Shown here piece after piece: positions 1 to 6,070 of a stretch of 6,269 nucleotides of DNA (position 1 is its first letter; each line of letters starts with the position of its first letter). Source of the DNA: Claveliimonas sp963592205 (GTDB lineage Bacteria > Bacillota > Clostridia > Lachnospirales > Lachnospiraceae); assembly GCA_963592205.1 (NCBI GenBank), contig CAVAVU010000038.1:1-6269 (forward strand), written 5' to 3'. The translations under genes were made by a program, and so were the position numbers. Below the pieces are notes generated by a model that searched no databases, was not told the DNA's origin, and worked only from the letters and a program-made list of their open reading frames with translations.

Positions 1-16
1 TATGTGGGACATTTTC

Positions 17-63
17 CCTTGTGGTATATTAGGACATTATCACAAATGGCTCATACCACAAGG
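17..63. repeat. 11-bp perfect inverted repeat upstream of argS
   Basis: The arm CCTTGTGGTAT (17-27) is the exact reverse complement of ATACCACAAGG (53-63), separated by 25 bases. The heptamer GGACATT also occurs twice, at 7-13 and 32-38, and TTGTG at 19-23 could pair instead with CACAA at 41-45. No T-run follows on either strand, so it is not a standard intrinsic terminator. It lies upstream of the argS promoter, so it is not part of the argS leader. It may be the edge of an interspersed intergenic repeat, a structured 3' end of the previous transcript, or a protein binding site. The sequence does not decide between these. Confidence 0.6.
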
Positions 64-84
64 CGTACATAGCTGTCTCATGCC

Positions 85-113
85 TTGACTTTCGGGGATA
101 TTGTGGGTATGAT
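85..113 (+). promoter_or_regulatory. SigA-type promoter of argS
   Basis: TTGACT (85-90) is followed by a 17-base spacer and TATGAT (108-113). Each hexamer matches the consensus at 5 of 6 positions. Transcription would start near base 120, leaving a leader of about 29 nt before argS. That is too short for a T-box or other riboswitch, so argS appears to be expressed constitutively from this promoter. Confidence 0.8.
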
Positions 114-148
114 ATGAAGAGTTAGACGATACGAATGGAGGAAAAGGA

Positions 149-1915
149 ATGAAGCAGATAATAGAGCTCATTGAATTGGAAATTGCGAAAGCATTTGAAC
201 AGGCCGGATACGGAAAAGAACTTGCAAAAGTTACCGTTTCTAACCGTCCGGATCTGTGTGAATATCAGTGCAACGGCGCTATGGCAGGAGCCAAGACTTA
301 TCATAAAGCACCAATCATGATCGCAGAGGATGTCGTAGCGCATCTTCAGGACAGTGACTGCTTTGCAAAGGCAGAGGCAGTAAAACCGGGATTCATTAAC
401 CTGAATCTCAAGGAAGAATTTGTAGCTGATTACGTGAATCAGATGGCAGAGGATGAGAATCTGGGACTGGAACAGGCAGAGCATCCTGAGATGATCGTGA
501 TTGATTACGGCGGACCGAATGTAGCGAAGCCGCTTCACGTAGGACATCTGCGTTCTGCAGTTATCGGTGAAAGTGTAAAGCGTATGTTCCGTAAGATGGG
601 ACACAAGGTACTTGGCGATATCCATCTTGGAGACTGGGGATATCAGATGGGTCTGATCATCACTGAACTTAAGAAGCGCAAACCGGAACTTCCATATTAT
701 GATGAGTCTTATACAGGAGACTATCCGGCAGAAGCACCATTTACCATAAGCGAGCTGGAGGAGATTTATCCAACAGCAAGTGGTTATGCGAAAGAACATG
801 AGGACTATCGTGAGGAGGCACTTCATGCAACCTATCTGCTTCAGAATGGACACAGAGGCTACAGAGCGCTCTGGAATCATATTGTGAATATTTCTGTTGC
901 TGATATCAAGAAGAATTATCAGAGACTGAATGTAGAATTTGATCTCTGGAAAGGTGAGTCTGATGCGCAAAAGTATATCCCTGATATGCTGGAGCAGTTC
1001 AAGAAAGACGGATTTGCCCGTGTGGATGACGGAGCACTGGTTATTGATGTCAAAGAAGAGACTGATACCAAAGAGATTCCGCCATGTCTGATCCAGAAGT
1101 CAGATGGAGCGTCACTTTACGGAACAACAGATCTTGCTACACTGATCCAGAGAGAAGAGGATTATCACCCGAACCGTGTGGTATATCTTGCTGATAAGCG
1201 TCAGGAGATGCATTTTACTCAGGTGTTCCGTGCCGCTAAGAAGACTGGCATCGTACCGGCGTCTACAGAACTTAAGTTTATCGGATTTGGTACGATGAAT
1301 GGTAAGGACGGTAAGCCGTTTAAGACAAGAGAAGGCGGAGTTATGCGTCTGGAGAATCTGATTGCAGAGATCAATCAGAAGATGTATCAGAAGATCACAG
1401 ATAACCGCACGATTGAAGGTGCCGAAGCTGAGGATGCAGCACAGAAGGTAGGACTTGCAGCGCTGAAGTATGGTGATCTGTCTAATCAGGCCGGTAAGGA
1501 TTATGTGTTCGATATCGACAGATTTACTTCCTTTGAGGGAAATACAGGACCGTATATTCTGTATACGATCGTCCGTATCAAATCTATCCTGAATAAATAC
1601 AAAGACAATGGCGGCGTAACAGAAGGTATTCACTGCAATATTCCGACTGCTGACTGTGAGAAGGCGCTTATGCTGGAAGTCGGCAAATACAATGCGGTTA
1701 TGAAGGCGGCGGCTATGGAGACGGCTCCACATAAGATCTGTGCATACATTTACGATCTGGCAAATGTATTTAATCGATTCTATCATGAGACAAAGATTCT
1801 GGCTGAAGAAGATGATGCTAAGAAATCAGGCTATATTGCACTGTTGACGCTTACAAAAGAAGTGCTGGAGTCATGTATCGATGTGCTGGGATTTGAAGCA
1901 CCGGAGCGTATGTAA
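149..1915 (+). CDS. argS: Arginyl-tRNA synthetase (ArgRS)
   Basis: Cytoplasmic class I aminoacyl-tRNA synthetase that charges tRNA(Arg) with arginine using ATP. At 588 residues it is close to the usual bacterial ArgRS length (about 560-590). The order is: an N-terminal tRNA-binding domain (about residues 1-110); the catalytic Rossmann core with the HIGH-type signature GPNVAKPLHVGH (122-133, HVGH at 130-133); the ArgRS version of the KMSKS loop, GTMNGKDGKPFKTREGG (381-397), which as in many ArgRSs is not a canonical KMSKS; the SFEGNTGPYILY segment (471-482); and the helical DALR anticodon-binding domain with DLANVFNRFYH (546-556). The start is fixed by GGAGG at 137-141, seven bases before the ATG. 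alaX follows after only 33 bp with its own ribosome site and no visible terminator between, so the two are probably co-transcribed. No truncation or frameshift is seen. Confidence 0.97.
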   Translation: MKQIIELIELEIAKAFEQAGYGKELAKVTVSNRPDLCEYQCNGAMAGAKTYHKAPIMIAEDVVAHLQDSDCFAKAEAVKPGFINLNLKEEFVADYVNQMAEDENLGLEQAEHPEMIVIDYGGPNVAKPLHVGHLRSAVIGESVKRMFRKMGHKVLGDIHLGDWGYQMGLIITELKKRKPELPYYDESYTGDYPAEAPFTISELEEIYPTASGYAKEHEDYREEALHATYLLQNGHRGYRALWNHIVNISVADIKKNYQRLNVEFDLWKGESDAQKYIPDMLEQFKKDGFARVDDGALVIDVKEETDTKEIPPCLIQKSDGASLYGTTDLATLIQREEDYHPNRVVYLADKRQEMHFTQVFRAAKKTGIVPASTELKFIGFGTMNGKDGKPFKTREGGVMRLENLIAEINQKMYQKITDNRTIEGAEAEDAAQKVGLAALKYGDLSNQAGKDYVFDIDRFTSFEGNTGPYILYTIVRIKSILNKYKDNGGVTEGIHCNIPTADCEKALMLEVGKYNAVMKAAAMETAPHKICAYIYDLANVFNRFYHETKILAEEDDAKKSGYIALLTLTKEVLESCIDVLGFEAPERM

Positions 1916-1934
1916 GAGCATGTAGAAATGTGCA

Positions 1935-1942
1935 AGAAGGAG
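1935..1942 (+). promoter_or_regulatory. Ribosome binding site that decides the alaX start
   Basis: AGAAGGAG sits six bases before the ATG at 1949. The alternative upstream ATG at 1928 has no purine-rich site at usable spacing, and AGAAGGAG would fall within its third to fifth codons. This supports the shorter protein beginning MEDTVKLFYE. Confidence 0.75.
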
Positions 1943-1948
1943 ACTACG

Positions 1949-3097
1949 ATGGAAGATACTGTGAAATTATTTTACGAAGATGCCTTTATGGCAGAGTTTG
2001 ATGCAACAGTATTGTCCTGCGAACCTTATAAAGATGGATACAAGGCGGTTCTTGACAGAACTGCCTTTTTTCCTGAAGGTGGCGGACAGTACGGAGATAC
2101 CGGATATCTTGATGGAATCCGGGTTGCAGATACAAAAGAGAAAGATGGAATTATTTTCCATATGACAGACACACAGCTGGAAGCAGGAAAAACTGTACAC
2201 GGCAGGCTGGACTGGGAGAAAAGATTTGACCGGATGCAGCAGCATAGCGGCGAGCATATCGTGTCAGGAATTGTGCATCGCAGATTTGGATATGACAATG
2301 TAGGATTTCATCTGGCAGATGATTATTGTACAATGGATTTTAATGGAACGATTACAAAAGAGCAGCTTCTTGAGATTGAGAATGAAGCCAATCAGGCGGT
2401 ATTCAATAATCTTTCGGTAAATGTGCTGTATCCTGCAAAAGAAGAGCTGAAGGAACTGGATTACCGCAGCAAGATTGAGATCGAGGGACAGGTTCGTATT
2501 ATTGAGATTCCGGATGTAGATCTCTGTGCATGCTGTGCACCGCATGTGGCATATACCGGACAGATCGGTCTGATCAAGCTGGTCGGCATGGCAAATTATA
2601 AAGGCGGAGAGCGGATCCATATGCTGAGCGGAGCAAGAGCCCTCGCAGATTACCAGAAAAAGCATCAGTCAGTGAAGCAGATCAGTGCACTGTTGTGCGA
2701 GAAAGAAGAACATGTATCAGAAGGTGTGGAACGTCTGAAGACAGAACAGAACAGTCTGAAACTGGATCTGGCATCTGTGCAGAAAGAGTTACTTCGATAC
2801 AAAGCAGCAGAAGTAGAGATTGGTAACGGCGTGGTATGCGTATTTGATGAGAAGCTTGCAGGGGACGATCTGAGAGAAATGGTAAATCTTTTACTGGAAA
2901 GAGGCGCATCTGTGTGTGGCGCATTCGGCGGAACAGATCAGGATGGATACTGCTATGTAATTGGAAGCAGAACAGAAGATGTAAGACTGATCAATCAGAA
3001 ACTGAAAGAAAAATTCGGTGCCCGCGGAGGCGGTAAACCGGAAATGGTTCAGGGAAGCCTCACAGGCACCGAAGTGGAAATTAAAGCTTTATTTTGA
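1949..3097 (+). CDS. AlaX-type alanyl-tRNA editing hydrolase with C-terminal DHHA1 domain
   Basis: A free-standing homologue of the AlaRS editing and C-Ala regions. The family deacylates Ser-tRNA(Ala) (and often Gly-tRNA(Ala)) in trans. The 382-residue protein has: an N-terminal beta-barrel with the AFFPEGGGQ motif (39-47); the zinc/editing site with QQHSGEH (H99 and H103 in HxxxH) and the second pair in CACCAPH (C195 and H199 in CxxxH); a GGERIHMLSGARAL segment (about 219-232); a coiled coil (about 235-285); and a DHHA1/C-Ala region with FGGTDQDGY and GARGGGKPEMVQGS (358-371). All four expected metal ligands are present and there is no synthetase core, which matches the long AlaX (AlaX-L) type. 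I chose the ATG at 1949 because AGAAGGAG (1935-1942) precedes it at good spacing. An in-frame ATG at 1928 would add seven residues, but the AGAAGGAG would then lie inside the gene. It lies 33 bp after argS, probably in the same transcript. Its last 17 bp overlap the tail of the converging prdX gene. Confidence 0.92.
   Translation: MEDTVKLFYEDAFMAEFDATVLSCEPYKDGYKAVLDRTAFFPEGGGQYGDTGYLDGIRVADTKEKDGIIFHMTDTQLEAGKTVHGRLDWEKRFDRMQQHSGEHIVSGIVHRRFGYDNVGFHLADDYCTMDFNGTITKEQLLEIENEANQAVFNNLSVNVLYPAKEELKELDYRSKIEIEGQVRIIEIPDVDLCACCAPHVAYTGQIGLIKLVGMANYKGGERIHMLSGARALADYQKKHQSVKQISALLCEKEEHVSEGVERLKTEQNSLKLDLASVQKELLRYKAAEVEIGNGVVCVFDEKLAGDDLREMVNLLLERGASVCGAFGGTDQDGYCYVIGSRTEDVRLINQKLKEKFGARGGGKPEMVQGSLTGTEVEIKALF
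3014..3073 (-). terminator. Probable intrinsic terminator of prdX, inside alaX coding DNA
   Basis: Read on the minus strand, TTCGGTGCC (3073 to 3065) pairs perfectly over 9 bp with GGCACCGAA (3022 to 3014), and TTTTTCTTTC follows directly. Inside the long loop, GAGGC/GCCTC (3061-3057 with 3031-3027) and AACC/GGTT (3049-3046 with 3039-3036) can also pair, giving a tall nested hairpin. It starts 8 nt after the prdX stop codon, where a terminator would be expected. No T-run follows on the plus strand, so it would act only on prdX transcripts. The caveat is that the arms are also coding sequence for the conserved AlaX GARGGGKP region, so chance is possible. Confidence 0.55.
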
Positions 3098-3572
3098 TCA
3101 TATCGACATCGAGATCCCACAGGAACTTGTCCAGATCTTTGAATGACAGAAATACGGTAGCAGTATTCTCCAGAGGGTGGATACCGATGCTCTTGCAACG
3201 GCTCAGGCTCTTATCGATGAAGAATTCTACAGCATGATCAGGATCATTCATCAGTCCGAAAGGAGTTACGCTGCCCTGTTTCAGTCCGAGATATTTTTCC
3301 AGACGTTCTTCAGAAGCGAAACTTAAGGTTCCTGCTCCGAGAGTACGACCAAGGGCTTTGAGGTCGATCTTGGTCTTTTCATCAGCGGTTACTAAGAAGT
3401 GGCGCTTGCCTTTGGAATCACGGAGAAACAGATTCTTACAGAGAGTTCCTTTTTCAGGGAGACCAAGTCTGTCCATATCTTCCATGGTGTGAACAGGTTC
3501 GTGTTCTACGACTTCGTATTTAATACCAAGTTTGTCTAATGCGTCATATACGCGTTGTTTTTGATTTTCCAT
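3081..3572 (-). CDS. prdX: Prolyl-tRNA editing protein, PrdX/ProXp-ala type (YbaK/EbsC superfamily)
   Basis: Cytoplasmic trans-editing enzyme of the INS/YbaK superfamily. PrdX/ProXp-ala members hydrolyse Ala-tRNA(Pro), which ProRS makes by mistake, in organisms whose ProRS lacks the inserted editing domain. The 163-residue length is typical. Visible marks are VVEHEPVHTMEDM (21-33), the CKNLFLRD segment (45-52), whose K46 corresponds to the conserved functional lysine of the superfamily, KTKIDLKALG (66-75), the GSVTPFGL loop (100-107) and IHPLENTAT (131-139) near the C-terminus. The start is supported by TAAAGGAG (minus strand, 3589-3582), nine bases before the ATG. The gene has its own promoter at 3605-3633 and converges on alaX with a 17-bp stop-to-stop overlap. 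Exact substrate (Ala- rather than Cys-tRNA(Pro)) is inferred from length and similarity to PrdX proteins. Confidence 0.9.
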   Translation of the reverse strand: MENQKQRVYDALDKLGIKYEVVEHEPVHTMEDMDRLGLPEKGTLCKNLFLRDSKGKRHFLVTADEKTKIDLKALGRTLGAGTLSFASEERLEKYLGLKQGSVTPFGLMNDPDHAVEFFIDKSLSRCKSIGIHPLENTATVFLSFKDLDKFLWDLDVDMIKIKL

Positions 3573-3604
3573 AGCTGTATACTCCTTTACTGCAGTTTTA
3601 TTTT

Positions 3605-3633
3605 ATTATATTTCAGATGTTTGGGAATGTAAA
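3605..3633 (-). promoter_or_regulatory. SigA-type promoter of prdX
   Basis: On the minus strand, TTTACA (3633-3628) is followed by a 17-base spacer and a perfect TATAAT (3610-3605). Transcription would begin near 3598, about 26 nt before the prdX start codon. This is one of the strongest-looking promoters in the window, so prdX is expressed independently of the argS-alaX transcript. Confidence 0.8.
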
Positions 3634-3659
3634 GCGATGAAGAGTTTATAAATTTTTAA

Positions 3660-3688
3660 TTGCACATTTGTGCTATGCGAAGTAGAAT
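3660..3688 (+). promoter_or_regulatory. Candidate promoter of the CPBP protease gene
   Basis: TAGAAT (3683-3688) matches the -10 consensus at 5 of 6 positions. TTGCAC (3660-3665) lies 17 bases upstream but matches the -35 consensus only weakly. The 173-bp gap between the divergent prdX and CPBP starts must hold both promoters. A second AT-rich candidate, TATAAA at 3713-3718, has no fitting -35. The assignment is tentative. Confidence 0.4.
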
Positions 3689-3745
3689 AAGAGAAGTTTG
3701 ATAAAGAATACTTATAAAAGAACAGTTTAGAAAGAGAGATACATT

Positions 3746-4678
3746 ATGGATAATCAGAATAATCAACAGAGACCGGGACATATGCCGCCTCTCAGTTATG
3801 GACAGAGGTTCTGGCGCATATGGGGACCGTTTATCATAGAGTGGGGGATTCAGCTCGCAGTCAGTATGGCGGCGGCAGCGGTAGTGATGTACCAGTATAT
3901 GAACGCACATCCGAAAGAAGTGGTGTCGGCATATGAGAGTCAGGCGGCTATGATGCAGTTTGGCACGAAGCTGTTGAATATGATGCAGAAATACACAACG
4001 GTTATCGGCGGAGCAACCGCATTGGTTGTAATACCTGTAATGCTGTTTATGTATCATCGTGACAGAAATCGTGAGAAGTATTACGGAGTGGCAACGAATA
4101 AGAAAGCACCGCTGTGGAAATATGTGCTGGTAGTCGTATTTGCGGGAGGCGCGAGCCTTGCACTGAATAACCTGATCCTGATCGGTAATCTGAGTGCATT
4201 AAGTTCTACCTATGAGGCAACAGCTACATCGATGTACAGTGCACCGTTTGCGGTGCAGATCGTATGCCTTGCTATATTGTCACCGATAGCAGAAGAACTC
4301 GTGTTCCGCGGACTGATGTTCCGAAGAATGCGGGAAGATACCGGTACAAAGCTGGCTATTATCTATACGGCAGTTGTGTTTGGCATTTTTCATGGTAATT
4401 TTGTCCAGATGTTATACGGCTTTCTGATGGGACTGATGTTTGCAGGGTTGTGTGAAAAATACGGTTCCGTGCTGGCACCGATCGCTGCGCATATTACGGC
4501 GAATCTGATCGCGCTTTTTGCTACGAAATATCAGTTGTTTGACCGTATGATGGCAGATATCCGTGTGATCGGTATGGTTACAGTAGGAGCGGCAACGATT
4601 GCTGCAATTGTCTATTTACAGATCAAACAGATTGATGAAAAACCGACAGGACATGCCAGCAGCGGAGTGATGTCTTAA
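3746..4678 (+). CDS. CPBP-family intramembrane glutamic endopeptidase (CAAX protease/Abi family)
   Basis: Polytopic membrane protein of 310 residues. The C-terminal half contains the three CPBP motifs: EELVFR (183-188, motif EExxxR: E183, E184, R188), FGIFH (212-216, FxxxH) and HITAN (249-253, HxxxN). These are the catalytic residues of the Rce1-like glutamyl intramembrane proteases. The N-terminus is a short polar cytosolic stretch rich in Asn and Gln (1-20). About eight hydrophobic segments follow, near 27-50, 84-103, 125-148, 168-182, 201-215, 219-236, 241-258 and 274-293, and a polar tail ends the protein. The ATG at 3746 is preceded by a modest purine-rich site (GAAAGAGAG, 3730-3738). 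Bacterial members range from bacteriocin self-immunity and processing to regulated proteolysis; no bacteriocin, peptide or prenyltransferase gene is nearby, so the substrate is unknown. It stands alone between a divergent prdX and a hydrolase gene with its own promoter. Confidence 0.9.
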   Translation: MDNQNNQQRPGHMPPLSYGQRFWRIWGPFIIEWGIQLAVSMAAAAVVMYQYMNAHPKEVVSAYESQAAMMQFGTKLLNMMQKYTTVIGGATALVVIPVMLFMYHRDRNREKYYGVATNKKAPLWKYVLVVVFAGGASLALNNLILIGNLSALSSTYEATATSMYSAPFAVQIVCLAILSPIAEELVFRGLMFRRMREDTGTKLAIIYTAVVFGIFHGNFVQMLYGFLMGLMFAGLCEKYGSVLAPIAAHITANLIALFATKYQLFDRMMADIRVIGMVTVGAATIAAIVYLQIKQIDEKPTGHASSGVMS

Positions 4679-4685
4679 CGGAAAA

Positions 4686-4702
4686 TGTTACAAAAGTATT
4701 AC
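4686..4702 (+). promoter_or_regulatory. WalR-box-like direct repeat upstream of the NlpC/P60 gene
   Basis: TGTTAC (4686-4691), five bases, then TATTAC (4697-4702). The WalR (YycF) consensus is two TGTWAH hexamers spaced by five bases. The first half fits fully and the second differs at one base (A for G). Including flanks, it is an 11-bp-period repeat, TGTTACAAAA and TATTACAAAA. It lies about 58-74 bp before the expected transcription start, a position suitable for activation, upstream of a hydrolase type that WalR activates in Bacilli (cwlO, pcsB). Binding is inferred. Confidence 0.45.
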
Positions 4703-4724
4703 AAAATGCGAAATATAGATTGAA

Positions 4725-4753
4725 ATGACTTGGGAAATGTAGTATGCTATAAA
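4725..4753 (+). promoter_or_regulatory. Extended -10 promoter of the NlpC/P60 hydrolase gene
   Basis: TATAAA (4748-4753) is preceded directly by TGC, giving an extended -10 element. A partial -35, ATGACT (4725-4730), lies 17 bases upstream. A start near 4760 would give a leader of about 43 nt. The weak -35 fits a promoter that relies on an activator, such as one bound at the upstream repeat at 4686-4702. Confidence 0.6.
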
Positions 4754-4802
4754 AGTATAGTAGGGGTAATTTAAGTATAAGAACAGAATAAGAGGGATAG
4801 AT

Positions 4803-5963
4803 ATGAAGAATAGAATTGTACAGGCGTTATTAACCGCTTTGATGATCAGTTCCATGATCGTGTCACCTGTTTTTGCTACTACATTGGAAGATATGCAAAA
4901 GGACAAAGATCAGGCGCAGACAGAAGCAAGTTCTCTTCAGGAACAGCTTACAGAGACTCTGAATAAGATCGATACACTGGAAGCGGATCTGGATAAGAAG
5001 CAGGAAGAAGTGGAGAAAGCAGGGGATGATCTGGAAGCTGCTGCTGCAAAGCAGACCGAGCAGTATGAGTCCATGAAGCTTCGTATTAAGTATATGTACG
5101 AAGAGGGCAATGGCAGTCTGCTTGAGACATTGTTTTCATCCACCAGTTTTACGGATCTTCTGAATAAAGCAGAATATGTAGCAGAAGTGCATTCCTATGA
5201 CAGGGATAAGCTGAGTGAATATGAAGCAACAACCAAGCAGGTTGAGACAATGAAGAATGATCTGCAGGATGAATATGAGCAGATGCAGACGATGCAGACT
5301 GAGCTTGAGGATGAGAAAGCATCTCTCACAGCTACACTGGAAGATAAGCAGTCTGAGATTGCACAGCTTGATCAGAGTATTCAGGATGCGATAGCGGCAA
5401 GACAGGAAGCGGAGCGCAAAGCGCAGGAAGAAGCTGCACAGGCTGCAGCGGCTGCTGAGAGTACGCAGACGAATACAACTCAGAATAATACACAGCAGAA
5501 TACGAATAACACGAACGGTAACAGTAATTCAAATTCCAACAGCAGTTCTAATAACAGCAGCAATAGTAATTCTAATAGTTCGTCATCTAACAACAGCAGT
5601 TATGTACCACCTCAGGGTACAGATGGAGCTGCAGTTGTAGCATATGCAAGACAGTTTATCGGTAATCCATATGTATATGGTGGTAACAGTCTGACGAACG
5701 GAATTGACTGTTCCGGATTCACACAGCAGATTTATGCGGCATTTGGAGTATCACTTCCGAGAGTGGATTCTGCACAGGCATTGTGTGGTGTAGAGATTCC
5801 ATTGTCACAGGCAAAGGCAGGAGACCTGCTTTGTTATTACGGTCATGTAGGTATTTATAACGGTTCAGGCGGTATTATCCATGCGTCTTCACCAGGGGTA
5901 GGTATTGTAGAATTTTCTAACTGTCAGTACCGTACATTGAAGTGTGTACGAAGAGTGCTGTAA
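4803..5963 (+). CDS. Secreted coiled-coil NlpC/P60 peptidoglycan hydrolase (PcsB/CwlO-like)
   Basis: Exported cell-wall hydrolase of 386 residues. An N-terminal signal peptide has a basic start (MKNR), a hydrophobic core (about 5-20) and a likely cut after VFA (residue 25). Residues about 27-215 form a long coiled coil with a PcsB-type central insert, including MKLRIKYMYEEG (91-102) and SLLETLFSSTSFTDLL (105-120). In CwlO/PcsB proteins this region couples the enzyme to FtsEX. Residues 221-266 are an almost pure Asn/Ser/Thr/Gln linker. The NlpC/P60 domain (about 274-386) has catalytic Cys303 in GIDCSGF, His348 in GHVGIY and His360 in GGIIHAS, and is expected to be a D,L-endopeptidase cutting stem peptides. 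Five cysteines lie in this domain (303, 328, 344, 374, 381). AGAGGG (4791-4796) precedes the ATG. The gene is monocistronic, ending at the terminator at 6015-6054. Whether it is the CwlO or PcsB counterpart is unresolved. Confidence 0.93.
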   Translation: MKNRIVQALLTALMISSMIVSPVFATTLEDMQKDKDQAQTEASSLQEQLTETLNKIDTLEADLDKKQEEVEKAGDDLEAAAAKQTEQYESMKLRIKYMYEEGNGSLLETLFSSTSFTDLLNKAEYVAEVHSYDRDKLSEYEATTKQVETMKNDLQDEYEQMQTMQTELEDEKASLTATLEDKQSEIAQLDQSIQDAIAARQEAERKAQEEAAQAAAAAESTQTNTTQNNTQQNTNNTNGNSNSNSNSSSNNSSNSNSNSSSSNNSSYVPPQGTDGAAVVAYARQFIGNPYVYGGNSLTNGIDCSGFTQQIYAAFGVSLPRVDSAQALCGVEIPLSQAKAGDLLCYYGHVGIYNGSGGIIHASSPGVGIVEFSNCQYRTLKCVRRVL

Positions 5964-6014
5964 GACAGATACAGGAATAAAGGAATACACAGATGCAGAA
6001 TGTTGCATAAAAGT

Positions 6015-6054
6015 TGCGTAAATGCAGGAAAAACCTTGCATTTACGCATTTTTT
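6015..6054 (+). terminator. Intrinsic terminator after the NlpC/P60 gene
   Basis: TGCGTAAATGCA (6015-6026) pairs perfectly over 12 bp with TGCATTTACGCA (6037-6048), with a 10-nt loop in which GG/CC could add two more pairs. Six T residues (6049-6054) follow. It lies about 50 bp after the hydrolase stop codon and separates that gene from rpsB. Confidence 0.93.
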
Positions 6055-6064
6055 ATGATAAAAT
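6036..6064 (+). promoter_or_regulatory. Promoter of rpsB, overlapping the upstream terminator
   Basis: TAAAAT (6059-6064) matches the -10 consensus at 5 of 6 positions and is preceded by TGA, an extended -10. TTGCAT (6036-6041), 17 bases upstream, is a partial -35 formed by the descending arm of the hydrolase terminator. Transcription would start near 6071. Confidence 0.6.
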
Positions 6065-6070
6065 TCAAAG

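Noticed and set aside
2..88. Short plus-strand frame starting ATG at base 2 and ending TGA at 86-88 (28 codons)
   Set aside because: No upstream sequence is available to show a ribosome site, and the frame runs across the inverted repeat. Other frames there are similarly short, so coding cannot be supported.
1..148. T-box riboswitch controlling argS
   Set aside because: The likely promoter at 85-113 leaves only about 29 nt of leader. There is no recognisable T-box sequence, specifier hairpin or terminator/antiterminator pair.
122..970. Long minus-strand open frame opposite the 5' part of argS
   Set aside because: It lies antisense to a clear ArgRS, the peptide has no recognisable domain and is of unusual composition (rich in Cys, Ile, His), and no minus-strand ribosome site is evident. 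It is a shadow of argS codon use.
1112..1786. Minus-strand open frame opposite the 3' half of argS
   Set aside because: Antisense to conserved ArgRS catalytic and anticodon-binding sequence, and without recognisable protein features.
1928..1948. Upstream start codon for alaX giving seven extra residues
   Set aside because: The ATG at 1949 has AGAAGGAG at proper spacing, while the ATG at 1928 has no such site and would place AGAAGGAG inside the coding sequence.
2264..2665. Minus-strand open frame opposite alaX
   Set aside because: Antisense to the AlaX editing domain, with no domain signature of its own.
3098..3200. A plus-strand terminator for alaX inside prdX
   Set aside because: Small pairings such as AATAC/GTATT near 3150-3166 exist, but none is followed by a T-run, so no terminator can be supported.
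3746..4678. CPBP protein as a phage-defence (Abi) gene
   Set aside because: The family's old 'Abi' label does not establish defence. No partner defence genes or mobile element signs are present around it.
6002..6023. 11-bp imperfect tandem repeat GTTGCATAAAA / GTTGCGTAAAT
   Set aside because: Only two copies with two mismatches, and the second copy overlaps the terminator's ascending arm. Chance is a sufficient explanation.
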